NCBI RefSeq assembly: GCF_030445035.2
Contig: NC_080677.1
Coordinates: 157,853,169 to 157,917,168, forward strand
Source: Dasypus novemcinctus
Lineage: Eukaryota; Chordata; Mammalia; Cingulata; Dasypodidae
Direction of reading: 5' to 3'
DNA: 64,000 bases
The position numbers were made by a program, and so were the translations under genes. The notes under the pieces were generated by a model, which was given only the letters and a program-made list of their open reading frames with translations, did no database searches and had not been told where the DNA came from. Of this stretch, positions 35,111 through 45,390 are shown in pieces (within the stretch, counting starts at the first letter, position 1; each line of letters starts with the position of its first letter).

Positions 35111-35735
35111 TATATTAGTCAGCCAAAGAGGTGCTGATGCAAAGTACCAGAAATCTGTTGGGTTTCATAAAGGGTATTTATTTGGGGTAAATGCTTATAG
35201 CTACCAGGCCCTAAAGAGTCCAATTCAAGATACCGTAAGAGACACTTTCTTACCCAAAGTCATTTGCCACCTGTTGGGCAAGATAGCAGGTGATGTCTGC
35301 TAGGGTTCAGCCTTTCTCTTCCTCTTAAGGCTCCGTGGTCCCAGCTTCTTCCACTCTCAGCTGTAGGCTGGGATAAGTCTTGTCTCTCTTACAGGGCTCA
35401 GTTCTCTCCGGGATCAGCTGCCGCTGTAGACTATCAGGCCAATTCTCTTCCCAGAGCCTCTGCTGTGTCTACGGAGCTGTCGCTATTTCTCTGTGTTCTG
35501 TGTATTTAACTTCCCAGGGCTCTAGCATCAAAACTAAAACTTTCTCCTTGGCCATGTCATTTTCTCTGAGAAACATCCTACTGACCTGGCCAAATCAAAG
35601 CTCTAATCATAATTTAATTAAATAAAAGTGAAACCTCTGAATTTAATACAATCTAATATGCCCAGGGGAACAAACCAGTTTAAAAATATAACCTGTATTT
35701 CTTTTGGAATTCATAAATAATGTCAAACTGCTACG
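35111..35735 (-). mobile_element. Solo LTR, ERV-L-like family, 625 bp
   Basis: Minus-strand LTR. The 5' end is a CpG-decayed TGTAGCAGTTTGACATTATT (first base now C), and the 3' end is GGCTGACTAATATA. It is flanked by ACGGT on the left and ATGGT on the right, a 5-bp duplication with one CpG-type change. An AATAAA-type signal lies near its 3' end. It is inserted in old L1 3'UTR sequence. Confidence 0.68.
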
Positions 35736-36140
35736 ATGGTCTTCAGTTTTCAAAACTATCAAGGTCATGAAAGTCAAAGAAATGCTAAGAAATGATTCCA
35801 GACTGAAGGGGACTAAAGAGATACAACACTGAAATGCAATACAAAATTCTGAACTGGATCATTTTGCTATAATGGGTACTAGAGACAAGTGGCAAAATTT
35901 GAAGGGTCTGATGATTAAATGATAGAGTATATTAATGTTAATTTCCTGATTGTGGTGGTTTTCTGTAGTTCTATAGCATGCCCTTGTTTGTAGGAAATAC
36001 ACAAAGTAATCAGCAGTGATGATTATGCTACATCAGCAATTTATCTCAAATGGTTCACGGGGAAAAGCCCTTTGTATCAAAACTTGCAACTTTTTCTCTA
36101 ATTATAAAACTAAGTTTTCAAAAAGCAAATAAAAAATAAA

Positions 36141-36480
36141 TAGAAATGGTGAAAAGCCCTAGGCAAACCTTATTTCTTCATGAGAAAAGATCTGTAAGTC
36201 AATGTTTAAAATTATCAGAATGATACATAGTAAGTCTGATGGCACTATAACAATTGTAGTACTTCTAAACATTGACAATGGACAGAGCAATCTATCAAAA
36301 TGATGTTTGCCTATCTCTAAGTCCATATACAGTGATAACAACTGGAAAATACAAATAAGCTATCAACTCCACTCAAGTATTAATGAAAACTTATTTGGGT
36401 ATTCCTTAAACAGCTGACATTTCAGGTAGTTTGGGTAGGTAAAACTCAATAATGCAGGTTTTCATTTGCAGTGAAACTGG
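36141..36480. other. Unique sequence left of the L1, originally joined to 43,288
   Basis: Because the L1 at 36,490-43,278 duplicated its target, this sequence was once contiguous with 43,288-43,436, just beyond the ANKRD26 stop. It could contain displaced 3'UTR, but no AATAAA is seen on the minus strand here. Confidence 0.4.
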
Positions 36481-36899
36481 AGTTACAGATGCTGGAAGGA
36501 GGGGCAAGATGGTAGCAGAATAAGGGGAATCTAGAGCCAGTTAGTCCCACAGGGCAGTTAGTAATCACCCAGGACTATCTAAATCACCTGTCTGGGGGAC
36601 CCAGGAGACCAGATGAGCATTCTGCAACATCCCTGAAAGAATGGGAGGAAGAGGCAGCCCACCTGCAGTGAAGGTTTGTGGGTAGAGCACTCCATGCCTC
36701 AGGGGCTGGTGCCCACCCTCCACGGGCGGTGAAAACCACCTCCAGAGCTACTCTGTGGATGGAACTGGAAGCTCCATTTCCCAAAAACAAGTGAGGAAGA
36801 GACAGTTAGGCACCAACTTCAGCTACTGATTAGTAAATTCAGCTAGTTAAAATGTAATCCTAAGAATAGCTAAAGTTTGAATCTGTCCAAGTTGGAAAG

Positions 36900-38060
36900 A
36901 GGCCAGTAGCCGCCATTTTTACTCTGCCCCTGGCTTGAGGGGAAGTGGGGCTGATTGAAAACCACAGTGACGGTAGGGACCGGTTTCTTTCCACCCAGAT
37001 TGGATTTCAGCTCCAGCCTAAGATGCAGCCCCACCTCCAGCAGGGAGGAAGCTGGGGAGATCTGCATTGGACTCTACTGGCAACAACAAGTGCTTTCAGC
37101 CCTTATATACTGGATACTCAGGAACCTGTAGCTCCATCCCCACCCTGTCCCCCAATAGGATAGGAGAGGAGGTATGTTTCCTCAGCCTCTCTGGGCAACT
37201 GCAGGTACTTTCAGCCCATACAGATTGCTTTGTTGCCTGGAGCTCCACCAGGTCCACCTCTGACCCCCGCTCCCATAGGATAGGCGGGGACTGGTGTTTC
37301 TTCCACCTTTCTGGACAACTGCAGGTGCTTTTGGCCTGTACAAACTGGACTGTTGAGTACTTTCAGTTCCATTCATGCCCACTCCCCCAAAGGACAGGAG
37401 AGGGGCTGGTGTTTCTTCAGCCACTCTGGGCAACTGCAGGCACTTTCAACCCACATAGACTGGATGCTCAGACACCTGTAGCTCCATCCCTGTCCCTCAA
37501 TAGGATAGGAGAGAGCTGTTTTTCCTCAGCATCTCTGGGCAACTGCAGGTGCTTTCGGCCATAACAGAGTAGTTTGTTGGGTACCTGTGGTTCGATCCTC
37601 ACTCCTTAAAAGGGCAGAAAGGACAGTACTTCCTCAGCCTCTCAGGGCAACTGCAGGCACTTTCTGCTCACACGGATCAGATTGTTGGGCACTCTGGAGG
37701 ATCCATACCCACACCTGGCAGGGGAGCAGAGGATACCTGGTCAAATGTGGTCAGTTTTGACCCACATGGCCTACTTTGCTGACTACACCTGCAGCTCCAT
37801 CCTGCCCAAGTAGGGGAGGAAGGGGCGTGAAGCTTCATCAGACACTCCAGGCAACTACAAATGGTCGCCTGCATGGCTTGGATTACTATGCACAGTTGTG
37901 GCTCTGTCCCTACCTCTGGCAAAGGAGAAAGGTGGAGACACTTCATAGGTTCCTGGGACAATGCAGACAGCTTCAGCCTCTACAACTTTCAGTACCAACT
38001 ATACTGTTGGCTCCTACTACACAACCAGCAAGAGAGAAAGGGCAAGAAAGCCTTAAATTA
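36900..38060 (+). repeat. Tandem ~110-bp units in the L1 5'UTR
   Basis: A recurring core, CTGGGCAACTGCAGGTGCTT or close variants, starts at 37,077, 37,191, 37,311, 37,426, 37,535, 37,643, 37,737, 37,847 and 37,953. Spacings are 114, 120, 115, 109, 108, 94, 110 and 106 bases. Between cores each unit carries a CCATCCC-rich stretch and a GGATAGGAGAGG-like stretch. Units 1-6 are clearly alike; units 7-9 are more diverged. It is GC-richer than its surroundings and ends just before ORF1. The arrangement resembles the promoter monomers of rodent L1s, though no sequence relationship to those is claimed. Confidence 0.82.
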
Positions 38061-38371
38061 AAGAGAGAAACTGTGCCCAGAATAAATACATCTAGTAAAC
38101 CAGATGCCAAGACACCAACAAAAAATTACAATCATTATCAAGAAACAGGAAGATATGGTCCAAAGAAACAAGGGAAGCCTCCAGATGACATAAAGGAGTT
38201 GAGCAACTAATCATAGATGTTCAAACAAATCTCCTTAATAAATTCAATGAGATGGCTAAAGTGATTAAAAATATTAAGAAACTAGTGAGCATAAAGAAGC
38301 TTGAAAGCATACACAGAAAAATAGCAGATAAGAATGAAAGGCACAAGAAATGAAATTAAAAACACATTGGA

Positions 38372-38688
38372 CTACATGTTATACTTGTTTTGTAAGTTCA
38401 CAACTTTTACTATATACTGTTTATGTATGTTTATATATAAATGATATAAAAATAGTAATGACAATAATAATAGGGTGGGTTGAGGGAAACAGTCACCAAA
38501 TGTAAGATATTTTGATTAGTAGTAATATTTTGAGAATGCTCTTTCATCATTAGTTAAAAATGCTTCACAACAATGCAAGTTATTGGTGGAAGGGTGAGAT
38601 ATGAGAGCCCTGTATAATATTCTGTATGTTTGTTTTGTAAGGTCACAACTATTACTATACACTTGTTTACTTCAATAAATTTTTAAAG
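38372..38688 (+). mobile_element. 5'-truncated L1 3'UTR insertion
   Basis: This is L1 3'UTR sequence ending in an AATAAATTTTTAAA-type tail. It is flanked by AAACACATTGGA (38,360-38,371) and AAACACAATGGA (38,689-38,700), which agree at 11 of 12 positions. It interrupts ORF1 of the larger L1, so it is younger than that element. It resembles the L1 3'UTR at 46,860-47,098. Confidence 0.82.
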
Positions 38689-38700
38689 AAACACAATGGA

Positions 38701-38799
38701 GGAGAGCAGATGTAGCTCAAGTGGTTGAGCACCTGCTTCCCATATATAAGGTCCCAGATTTGATCCCTGGTACCTCAAAAAAAAAAAAAAAAAAAAAAA
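38701..38799 (+). mobile_element. Short tRNA-Ala-derived SINE monomer
   Basis: Head GGAGAGCAGATGTAGCTCAA, tRNA-like through GATTTGATCCCTGGTACC, then a 22-A tail. It follows directly after a truncated L1. Confidence 0.78.
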
Positions 38800-38816
38800 G
38801 GAAAACCCAGCCCTCA

Positions 38817-38912
38817 CTGGGGAGCAAATGTAGCTCAGTGATTGAGCACCTACTTCTCATGTACAAGGTCCTGGGTTCAATCTCTGGTATCTCCTAAAAA
38901 ACAAAAACACAC
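38817..38912 (+). mobile_element. Short tRNA-Ala-derived SINE monomer
   Basis: Head TGGGGAGCAAATGTAGCTCA, B box GGGTTCAATCTC, ending CTCCTAAAAAACAAAAAC. In tandem with the preceding monomer, 17 bases apart. Confidence 0.78.
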
Positions 38913-39852
38913 TAAGGCATATAACAGCAGATTTAAGAATGCAGAAGAAAGGATCAGTGAGCTTGAAGACATGGCCTCAGAAAGTGATCATACAAAAGAA
39001 CAGATGAAGAAAAGAATGGAAAAAATTGAACAGAGTCTCAGGAACTAAATGACAGTAAGAGACATGCAAACATACATGCCATGAGAGCCTGTGAAAGAGA
39101 AGAGAAAAGGGACTGAAGGAATATTTGAAGATAAAATAGTAAAAAAATTTCCCAATTCTATTGAAGGACACAGATATCCATGACCAAGAAGTACAACACA
39201 CTTGCATCTGAATAAATCTAAATAGTCAACTCCAAGACACATACTAATTAAAATGTCAAATACCAAAGACAAAGAGAATTCTGAGAGCAGAAAGAGAAAA
39301 GCAATGCATTAAAAAAAAGGGATACCCAATAAGATTAAGTGCCAATTTCTCACCAGAAACCATGGAGGCAAGAAGGCATTGGTATGATATATTCAAGATA
39401 CTGCAAGAGAAAAACTGCCAGTCAAGTATCTTATATCTGGCATGATTGTCTTTCAAAAAGGAGGGCAAGTTTAGAATATTCACAGATAAACAAAAACTGA
39501 GGGAGTTTGTAAACAAGAGACCAGCTTTGCAGAAAATAGCAAAGAGAGAGCTACAGCCTGAAAAGAAACGACAGGAGAAAGAGGCTTGGAAAAGAGTCTA
39601 GAAATGAAGATTATATCAGTGAAAGTGACTAAAATTGTAAAAGGAGTGGTGAAAATAAAATATGACAGATAACACCCAAAGGTCAAAATAGGTTAAGAAC
39701 TGCCTTTACAGTAATAACATTGAATATTAATAAACACCCCAATTGAAAGACACAGACTGGTGGAATGGATAAGAAAATATAAGCCATCTATATGCTGTCT
39801 AAAAGAGACTCACCTTAAACCCAAGGATACCAATATATTGAAAGTAAAAGGC

Positions 39853-40290
39853 TGGGAAGTGGATGTGGCTCAAGGAATTGGGCTCCTACCTACCATATAG
39901 GAAGTCCAGGGTTTGATTCCAGGGACCTCCTGGTGAAGGTGAGCTGGCGTGAGTGGAGAGCTGGCCCACGTGAGAGCTAGCCTGTGCAGAGAGCTGGCCT
40001 GCATAGAGTGCTGGCCCACATGGAAAGCTGGAACAGCAAGATGATGCAACAACAAAAAAAGACATGGAGGAGAGAGAATAAGAGATGTAGCAGGCCAAGG
40101 AGCTGAGGTGGCACAAGAGACTGAGCACTTCTCTCCCACTCTGGAAGGTCCTGAGATTGGTTCCTGGTGCTGCTTAAAGAGAAGACGAGCAGACACAGAG
40201 CGTGCATAGCGAATGGATGCAGAGAGCAAACAGCAAGCACAAAAACAATGAGGAGGTAGGGGGAGAAATAAATAAATCTTAAAAAAAGAA
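39853..40290 (+). mobile_element. Dimeric DAS-type SINE in L1
   Basis: Same two-block structure as 32,033-32,365 (TAGCAGGCCAAGGAGCTGAG, then ATTGGTTCCTGGTGCTG), with extra GAGCTGGCC repeats in the middle. It is inserted near the start of L1 ORF2. Confidence 0.82.
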
Positions 40291-40990
40291 GAATGTGAAA
40301 TTCTGTAAAAAGAGCTGGAGTAGCTATACTTATACTGGATGAAATTGACTTTAAAGCAAATCTATTATTAGAGACAAGGAAGACATTACTTATTAATAAA
40401 AGAGGCAATTTATTAATAAAAGAGGCAATTTAGCAGGAAGAAATACCATAAATGTATGTGCACCTATCCATGATGCCCCAAATTACATGAGGCAAATACT
40501 GGCAAAACTGAAGGGAGAAACTGATGTCTCTACAATAATAGCTGGAGACTTCAATACACCACTCTCAGCATTGGATAGAACTTCTGGGCAGAGGATCAAT
40601 AAAGAAATAGAAAGCTTGAATAATATAATAAATGGACTAAACCTAATAGACATATACAGAACACTGCACTCCAAAAGAGCAGGATATACGTTCTTCTCAA
40701 ATGTTCGTGAATATTTCTCCAGTATAGACCATATGTTGGGTCACAAAGCAGATCTCAATAAATTCAACAAAGCATTTTCTTTGATCATAATGGAATAAAG
40801 TTGGAATTCAACAACAGGCAGAAAAACAGAAAATTCACAAATATATGGAGATTAAACAACACACTCCTAAATAATCAGTGGGTCAAAGAAGAAACTGCAA
40901 GGAAAATCAATAAATATCTCAAGACAAATGAAAACAAGTACACAACAAATCAGAACCTAAGGGATGCAGCAAAGGCAGTGCTGAGGGGGA

Positions 40991-41052
40991 AACAGACACA
41001 AGTGCAAACAACAAAGGGGTGGGGAGAAGTAAGTAAATCTAAAAAAAAAAAA
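40991..41052 (+). mobile_element. SINE tail at an L1 deletion junction
   Basis: AGACACAAGTGCAAACAACA, then GGGGTGGGGAGAAGTAAGTAA and a 12-A run form the terminal 60 bases of a DAS-type SINE. L1 ORF2 before it and after it is not contiguous: most of the reverse-transcriptase domain is missing. Confidence 0.65.
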
Positions 41053-42690
41053 GACCTAAATAAATGGAAGAACATTCTGTGCTCATGGATTGGAAGACTA
41101 AATAGCATTAAGATGTCAATTCTACCCAAACTGATATACAGATTCAATGCAATCCTGACAAAAATTCCATGAGCATATTTTTAAAGAAATGGAAAACACA
41201 ATTATCAAATTTATTTGAAAGGGTAAGTGGTCCCAATAGCCAGAACATCTTAAAAAGGAAACACAAAGTTGGAGCACTCTCGCTTCTGGACTTTAAATCA
41301 TATATTACTTAGTTACAGTGGTAAACAGCATGGTACTGACATAAAGATAGACACACAGTCCAATAGAACTGAACTGATGATTCAGAAGCAAACCCTCACA
41401 AATATGGCCAAGTGATTTTTGACAAGGCTGTCAAACCCACTCAGCTGAACAGATGGTGCTGGGAGAACTGGATAGCCATATCCAAAAGAAATAAAAAGAA
41501 GATCCTTACCTCACACCTTACACAAAAATAAACACAAAATATAAAAGCTAGAATCATAAGGTTCCTAGAAGAAAATGTCAGGAAACAGCTCCAAGACCTG
41601 GTGGTAGGTGGTAGATTCTTAAACCTTATATCAAAAGCATGAGCAATGAAAGAAGACATGGATAAATGGAACCTCCTCAAACTTAAACACTTTTGTGATT
41701 CGAAGGACTTCATCAAGAAGGTGAAAAGGAAATATTTGGAAATCACACATCCAAAAAGGGTTTGATTTCCATTCTAGATAAAGAGATCATACAACTCAAC
41801 AATAAAAGAGCAGGCAACCCAATTAAAAAATGGGCAAACAACTTTTAAAATAGACATTTCTCCAAACAGGAAATACAAATGGCCAAAAGTACATGAAAAA
41901 AATGTTCAGTAGCACTAGCTATTAGGGAAATGAAAATGAAAATGACAGTAAGACCATCTTATACCCCATAAAATGGCTATTATTTTTTAAAAAATAAGTG
42001 CTGGAGAGGATGTGGAGAAATAGGAACACCCCTTCACTGTTGGTGGGAATGTAAAATGGTGCTCCCTCAGTGGAAAACAGTTTGGTGGTTCCTCAGGAAG
42101 CTAAATATAGAACTGCCATATGATCCAACAACTCCTCTACTAGGAACATATCCAGAAGAACCAAAAACTGTGACATGAATGGACATTTGCACACCAATGT
42201 TCGTAGTGGAGTTATTCACAATTGTCAAAAGATGGAAACAACCCAAGTATCCATTAACTGATGAATGCATAAACAAAATGTTTATCCATTCATATGATGG
42301 AATGCTATGCTGCTATAAGAAGAAATGAAATTGAGACACTTATGATAACATGGATAAACCTTGAAGACATTATGCTAAGTGAAATAAGGCAGAAACAAAA
42401 GGAAAAATATTGCATGTTCTCACCAATATGAACTAAATACAAAGAATAAATGAATGAAGTTTAAAACTAGAGTATAGGTTATTAGAGATAAGAGGAGAGC
42501 TGAGATGGGGTACTGATGCTTAATGTATGTTGAAGCTTTAATTAACTTGACTGTAAATACGTGGAAATGGATAGAGTTGATGGTACCACATTACAGGGAG
42601 TAGCAGCTGGTTTATAAATGGGATTGTGGCTGAAAAGGGTAGTCTAGGGATGTAAATGTCAATTGAAAGAAAACTAGAGAAAATCTAGGG

Positions 42691-42845
42691 CAGAAGTTCT
42701 TAATAAGAGGTCCGAGCTTTAGCTGAAACTCAAAAAAGCATTATTCTTGTGGGGATGTGTTGGTGTGACATATTGCGTAAGAGGTCCATAGTTTTCACCT
42801 GACTGGCAAAGGGGTCCACGGAACAAAAAAGGTTAAGAACCCCTG
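42691..42845 (+). mobile_element. hAT-type nonautonomous DNA transposon, 155 bp
   Basis: Terminal inverted repeats are CAGAAGTTCTTAA on the left and TTAAGAACCCCTG on the right, decayed from CAGGGGTTCTTAA. The 8-bp TSD is ATCTAGGG at 42,683-42,690 and ATCTAGGT at 42,846-42,853. An uninterrupted version of the site (AATCTAGGAACTGAAT) is at about 45,968-45,983 in a paralogous L1. Eight-base TSDs and this terminus fit the hAT superfamily. There is no coding capacity. Confidence 0.82.
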
Positions 42846-43375
42846 ATCTAGGTACTGAATAACACAGAGAACCCAGAGGTGAATGAGGATTGAGGTTAAT
42901 AGTACATCTATAAGAATACACTTTTATGAACTAGAACTAATGTACATCACTATTGTAAGGTGGTAAGAATGTGGAGAAGCATGGGAAAAATACAATTAAT
43001 GTAACCTAAGGACAGTAGTTAACAAAAATGTTGTAATATTCTTGAATCAGTGCCAAAGATGTACTGTCAATAATAGGAGAATATGGAAAATATATACCAA
43101 ATGTACACTATAGACCATAGTTAGTGGTAATAATCAGATATCTCATCATTTGTAAAAAATGTTCACAACAATGTGGTATGTTGGTGGAGGGGTGTTGTAT
43201 GGGAATTCCATACATGTGCATGATAGTTTTGTAAGTTCACAATTTCTCTGATAAAACTATATTTTAAAAAGAAAAAAAAGTTACAGACACAAAGAAACAC
43301 AGTTTAAAGTAATATATAAATTTTATCATACATATGATACAAAAATATTTTCCTATAATATTTTCACGTTATATA

Positions 43376-43381
43376 TTTAAT
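43376..43381 (-). promoter_or_regulatory. ANKRD26: Candidate ANKRD26 polyadenylation signal (ATTAAA)
   Basis: On the minus strand, ATTAAA lies 56 bases past the ANKRD26 stop codon and is the first recognisable poly(A) hexamer variant there. Only about 150 bases separate the stop codon from the 3' end of a plus-strand L1 (43,278), so the original 3'UTR must either be very short or be interrupted by that L1. No downstream GU-rich element was verified. Confidence 0.35.
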
Positions 43382-43436
43382 GGGAAACATTAAAATGTTA
43401 CATAAACCGCCCAGTAAACAAATTATTATTTATCTT

Positions 43437-43573
43437 TCAGATCATATAATTTTTCTTTAAAATCTGTACATATTCTTGTGATGTTTTCAAAACTAGATCT
43501 TGATTTAGATTTGACTCATCAGTAGATCCTAGAGGAGAAGCTCTACAGGATCCAGATTCAAACTCAGCAGCAG
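43437..43573 (-). CDS. ANKRD26: ANKRD26, last coding exon (C-terminus and stop)
   Basis: This is the terminal coding exon, read on the minus strand. A polypyrimidine tract and AG end at 43,574, and the stop TGA is at 43,437-43,439. The first two bases complete a split Ala codon with the previous exon; the exon then encodes 44 residues ending LKKNYMI. The segment containing SPLGSTDESNLNQDL and the YVQILKKNYMI tail match the extreme C-terminus of ANKRD26 as I know it from mammals. ANKRD26 is a large protein of about 1,700 residues in human, with N-terminal ankyrin repeats and a long C-terminal coiled coil. It localises to centriolar distal appendages, where it recruits PIDD1, and human 5'UTR mutations cause inherited thrombocytopenia. 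No disabling change is visible. Family paralogues such as CCDC144, ANKRD18 and ANKRD62 share related tails, so orthology rests on similarity alone. Confidence 0.88.
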
Positions 43574-44755
43574 CTGGAAAGAAAAAGAAAGAATTAAAAC
43601 CTTAATTCAAAATACTTCACAGTTAAAACTAAGTAGAAGTCACTAAACAAAGAAAAAACTTTATTAGTGTTAATAAGAATAAAAAAAAGTATGTACAACT
43701 ACAGTACAAAATATGAGATTACTATTCAATATAATTTACCCATATTTACACATTGAATTGTCATTGTGACCAAATATCACGGCTCCGGTTTTCTACTCTT
43801 TATTCATTTATTCAACAACCATGTGCTCAGGTACAAGCACCAGAATTAGAAGAATGACACAGTCTACCCCTCCATAATTGTGTTCTATATGCTAAAAAAC
43901 CAGGTGAACAGGCAATTTCCATACAGTGTCATATAAATCATGACAGGTACAAAAGCGGAGCACTATTGGAACACTTCGGAGGAACATCTATCCCAATTTA
44001 ATGTCAATATCACAGGTTTTTTGATGGAGGTGATATGTAAGTTGCTATTGTAAGGACAGTAAAAATTATGTCCAATAGAAGGAAGAAGCATATGCAAAGA
44101 GTCAGAGGTGAGGAAGAACTCTTGTGGAATTACATAAGTAGTCAAGTCTGGTTACATGCCGGAACAAAGGGGGAAAGAAGGGATAGTGGCAAGAGATAAG
44201 CTGAAGAATTTGGCAAGAACCACACTGATTAGGGTGTTTTTATCCCATGCTAAGGAATTTGGAATTATCCTGACAGCACAAGGGAAGCAGTAATAAAATG
44301 AACAACTGGATATATAAAACGTTACCAAATGATGGCTACTTGAATAGTAAATTGCTTGACCAAGTATCATGAGATGGTCTGGGTTTTTTTTGCCTTCTGT
44401 CACTACGGTAAAGATAGAAGTGGCTGATACCTTGTTTTCTGAGAAGAGTTTCAGTGGGCAGGTTGACAGTTCCCTGCATGGCAGAAGTGAAAGAAGGCTA
44501 CAGCCAGAAAGAAAAAAAGTGTGCAGAGACTTTTTGAGATGTTTAAAAGATTTGGAATATGAGTTAAAGAAGAATAATTATATTCTTCATCATAAATGTT
44601 TATGCTTTAATGTCTTTCCTTAGAGGTATATAAGAAAAACTGTTTAACATTGTGTCTAATTTCCAAATAATAGAAAGAGAATTCCATTTACTATTTACAG
44701 TTTATTTCAGAAATTAGTGATATCTAAATTTAATTTATAAGTTTTATCAACATAC
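43574..44755 (-). other. ANKRD26 last intron
   Basis: This 1.18-kb intron lies between the 46-bp exon and the last exon, with GTATG and CAG ends on the minus strand. It is AT-rich. I recognise no repeat family or RNA gene in it. A 44,369-44,623 plus-strand open frame inside it has no recognisable similarity and is probably chance. Confidence 0.7.
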
Positions 44756-44801
44756 CTTCCTCTAGTTCTCTAGTTATATTTTTTTCCAACTCCTGCTGCA
44801 T
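44756..44801 (-). CDS. ANKRD26: ANKRD26, penultimate coding exon (46 bp)
   Basis: This 46-base microexon is on the minus strand. The acceptor TTATTACAG ends at 44,802 and the donor GTATG starts at 44,755. It encodes MQQELEKNITRELEE plus one base of a split Ala codon. Phase is 0 at entry and 1 at exit, matching both neighbouring exons. It belongs to the end of the coiled coil, with charged heptad-like residues. The exon is too short to be found as an open frame; it was recognised by continuity with the flanking exons and by similarity to the ANKRD26 tail, where an MQQELEK segment follows the NNSMENYL-type segment. Confidence 0.87.
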
Positions 44802-45390
44802 CTGTAATAAGTCAAATATTATTTATGATATTTAAGTTAAATAAGAGAGAGACAATATAGTAAGAATGATATATATCTTATAAAATGTGGTCTTTAAATA
44901 GCAATTTTAGAGACATGATCTAATTTGGGAATTGCTTAAAAAGAAAAATAATGACAAATAAAATTCTTATTTTAATTTTAGATAATAGAAGGGTATACGT
45001 ATATATAATATATAAAATGTAGTTAGATTAATTTGATAAAAGTACAATTAATAATTGGTCTGCTGAACACACAGCATTTCAGAAGGGTCATGTTTGATCT
45101 TAGTAGTACAAAGAAAGATTAACAATTAAATCATGTTTTACACCAAATGCATTTGCATTAACAAAACTCTGTCCTTTATAAAAAGTGAACCTATTTTTTT
45201 TACTTTTATGGATTTTTTTTCCTTAAAATAAAATGTACCTGGGGGAAGAGGGGAATGAGGCATTAATGTTTAATAGGTACAGAGTTTCTGTTTGGGGTCA
45301 TGAAAAGATCTTAGTAATGGATGGCGGTGATAGTATCATAATTTTGTGAATGTAATTAACACCATTGGTGTATTAAACATGGTTGAAATA

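Larger units (their letters stand above)
34296..36140 (+). mobile_element. Second old L1 3'UTR copy, split by two LTRs
   Basis: The same 3'UTR order as at 33,420-34,295 is seen here, interrupted by an LTR-like element (34,480-34,935) and a 625-bp LTR (35,111-35,735). It resumes at about 35,741 (TTCAAAACTATCAAGGTCAT) and ends near 36,140 with AAAAAGCAAATAAAAAAT. Tandem placement suggests either two insertions or a local duplication. Confidence 0.6.
36490..43278 (+). mobile_element. Full-length L1 LINE with tandem 5' monomers, internal deletion and nested insertions
   Basis: This plus-strand L1 is bounded by AGTTACAGA at 36,481-36,489 and 43,279-43,287, so both ends are defined. The 5'UTR (36,490-38,060) begins near GGAGGGGCAAGATGG and contains nine tandem units. 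ORF1 remnants lie at about 38,060-38,371 and 38,913-39,600. ORF2 begins at about 39,700; the endonuclease part shows IIAGDFNTPL (40,535-40,564) and DHMLGHKA (40,727-40,750). After AVLRGK at about 40,990 the sequence jumps across most of the reverse-transcriptase domain to the C-terminal third (41,053-42,290), with SINE-tail sequence at the junction. The 3'UTR and A-rich tail end at 43,278. Insertions are a 5'-truncated L1 (38,372-38,688), two SINE monomers, a dimeric SINE and a hAT-type element. It lies about 150 bp beyond the ANKRD26 stop codon, antisense to that gene. Confidence 0.9.

Noticed and set aside
37067-37564. 165-residue repeat protein on the plus strand
   Set aside because: The repeats are the L1 5'UTR tandem units read in a chance open frame. 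There is no start context, and unit lengths (94-120) are not kept to multiples of three.
38817-38912. Functional tRNA-Ala gene
   Set aside because: The tRNA-like body is followed by an A-rich tail, deviates at stem positions and is one of many similar copies, so it is a SINE monomer.
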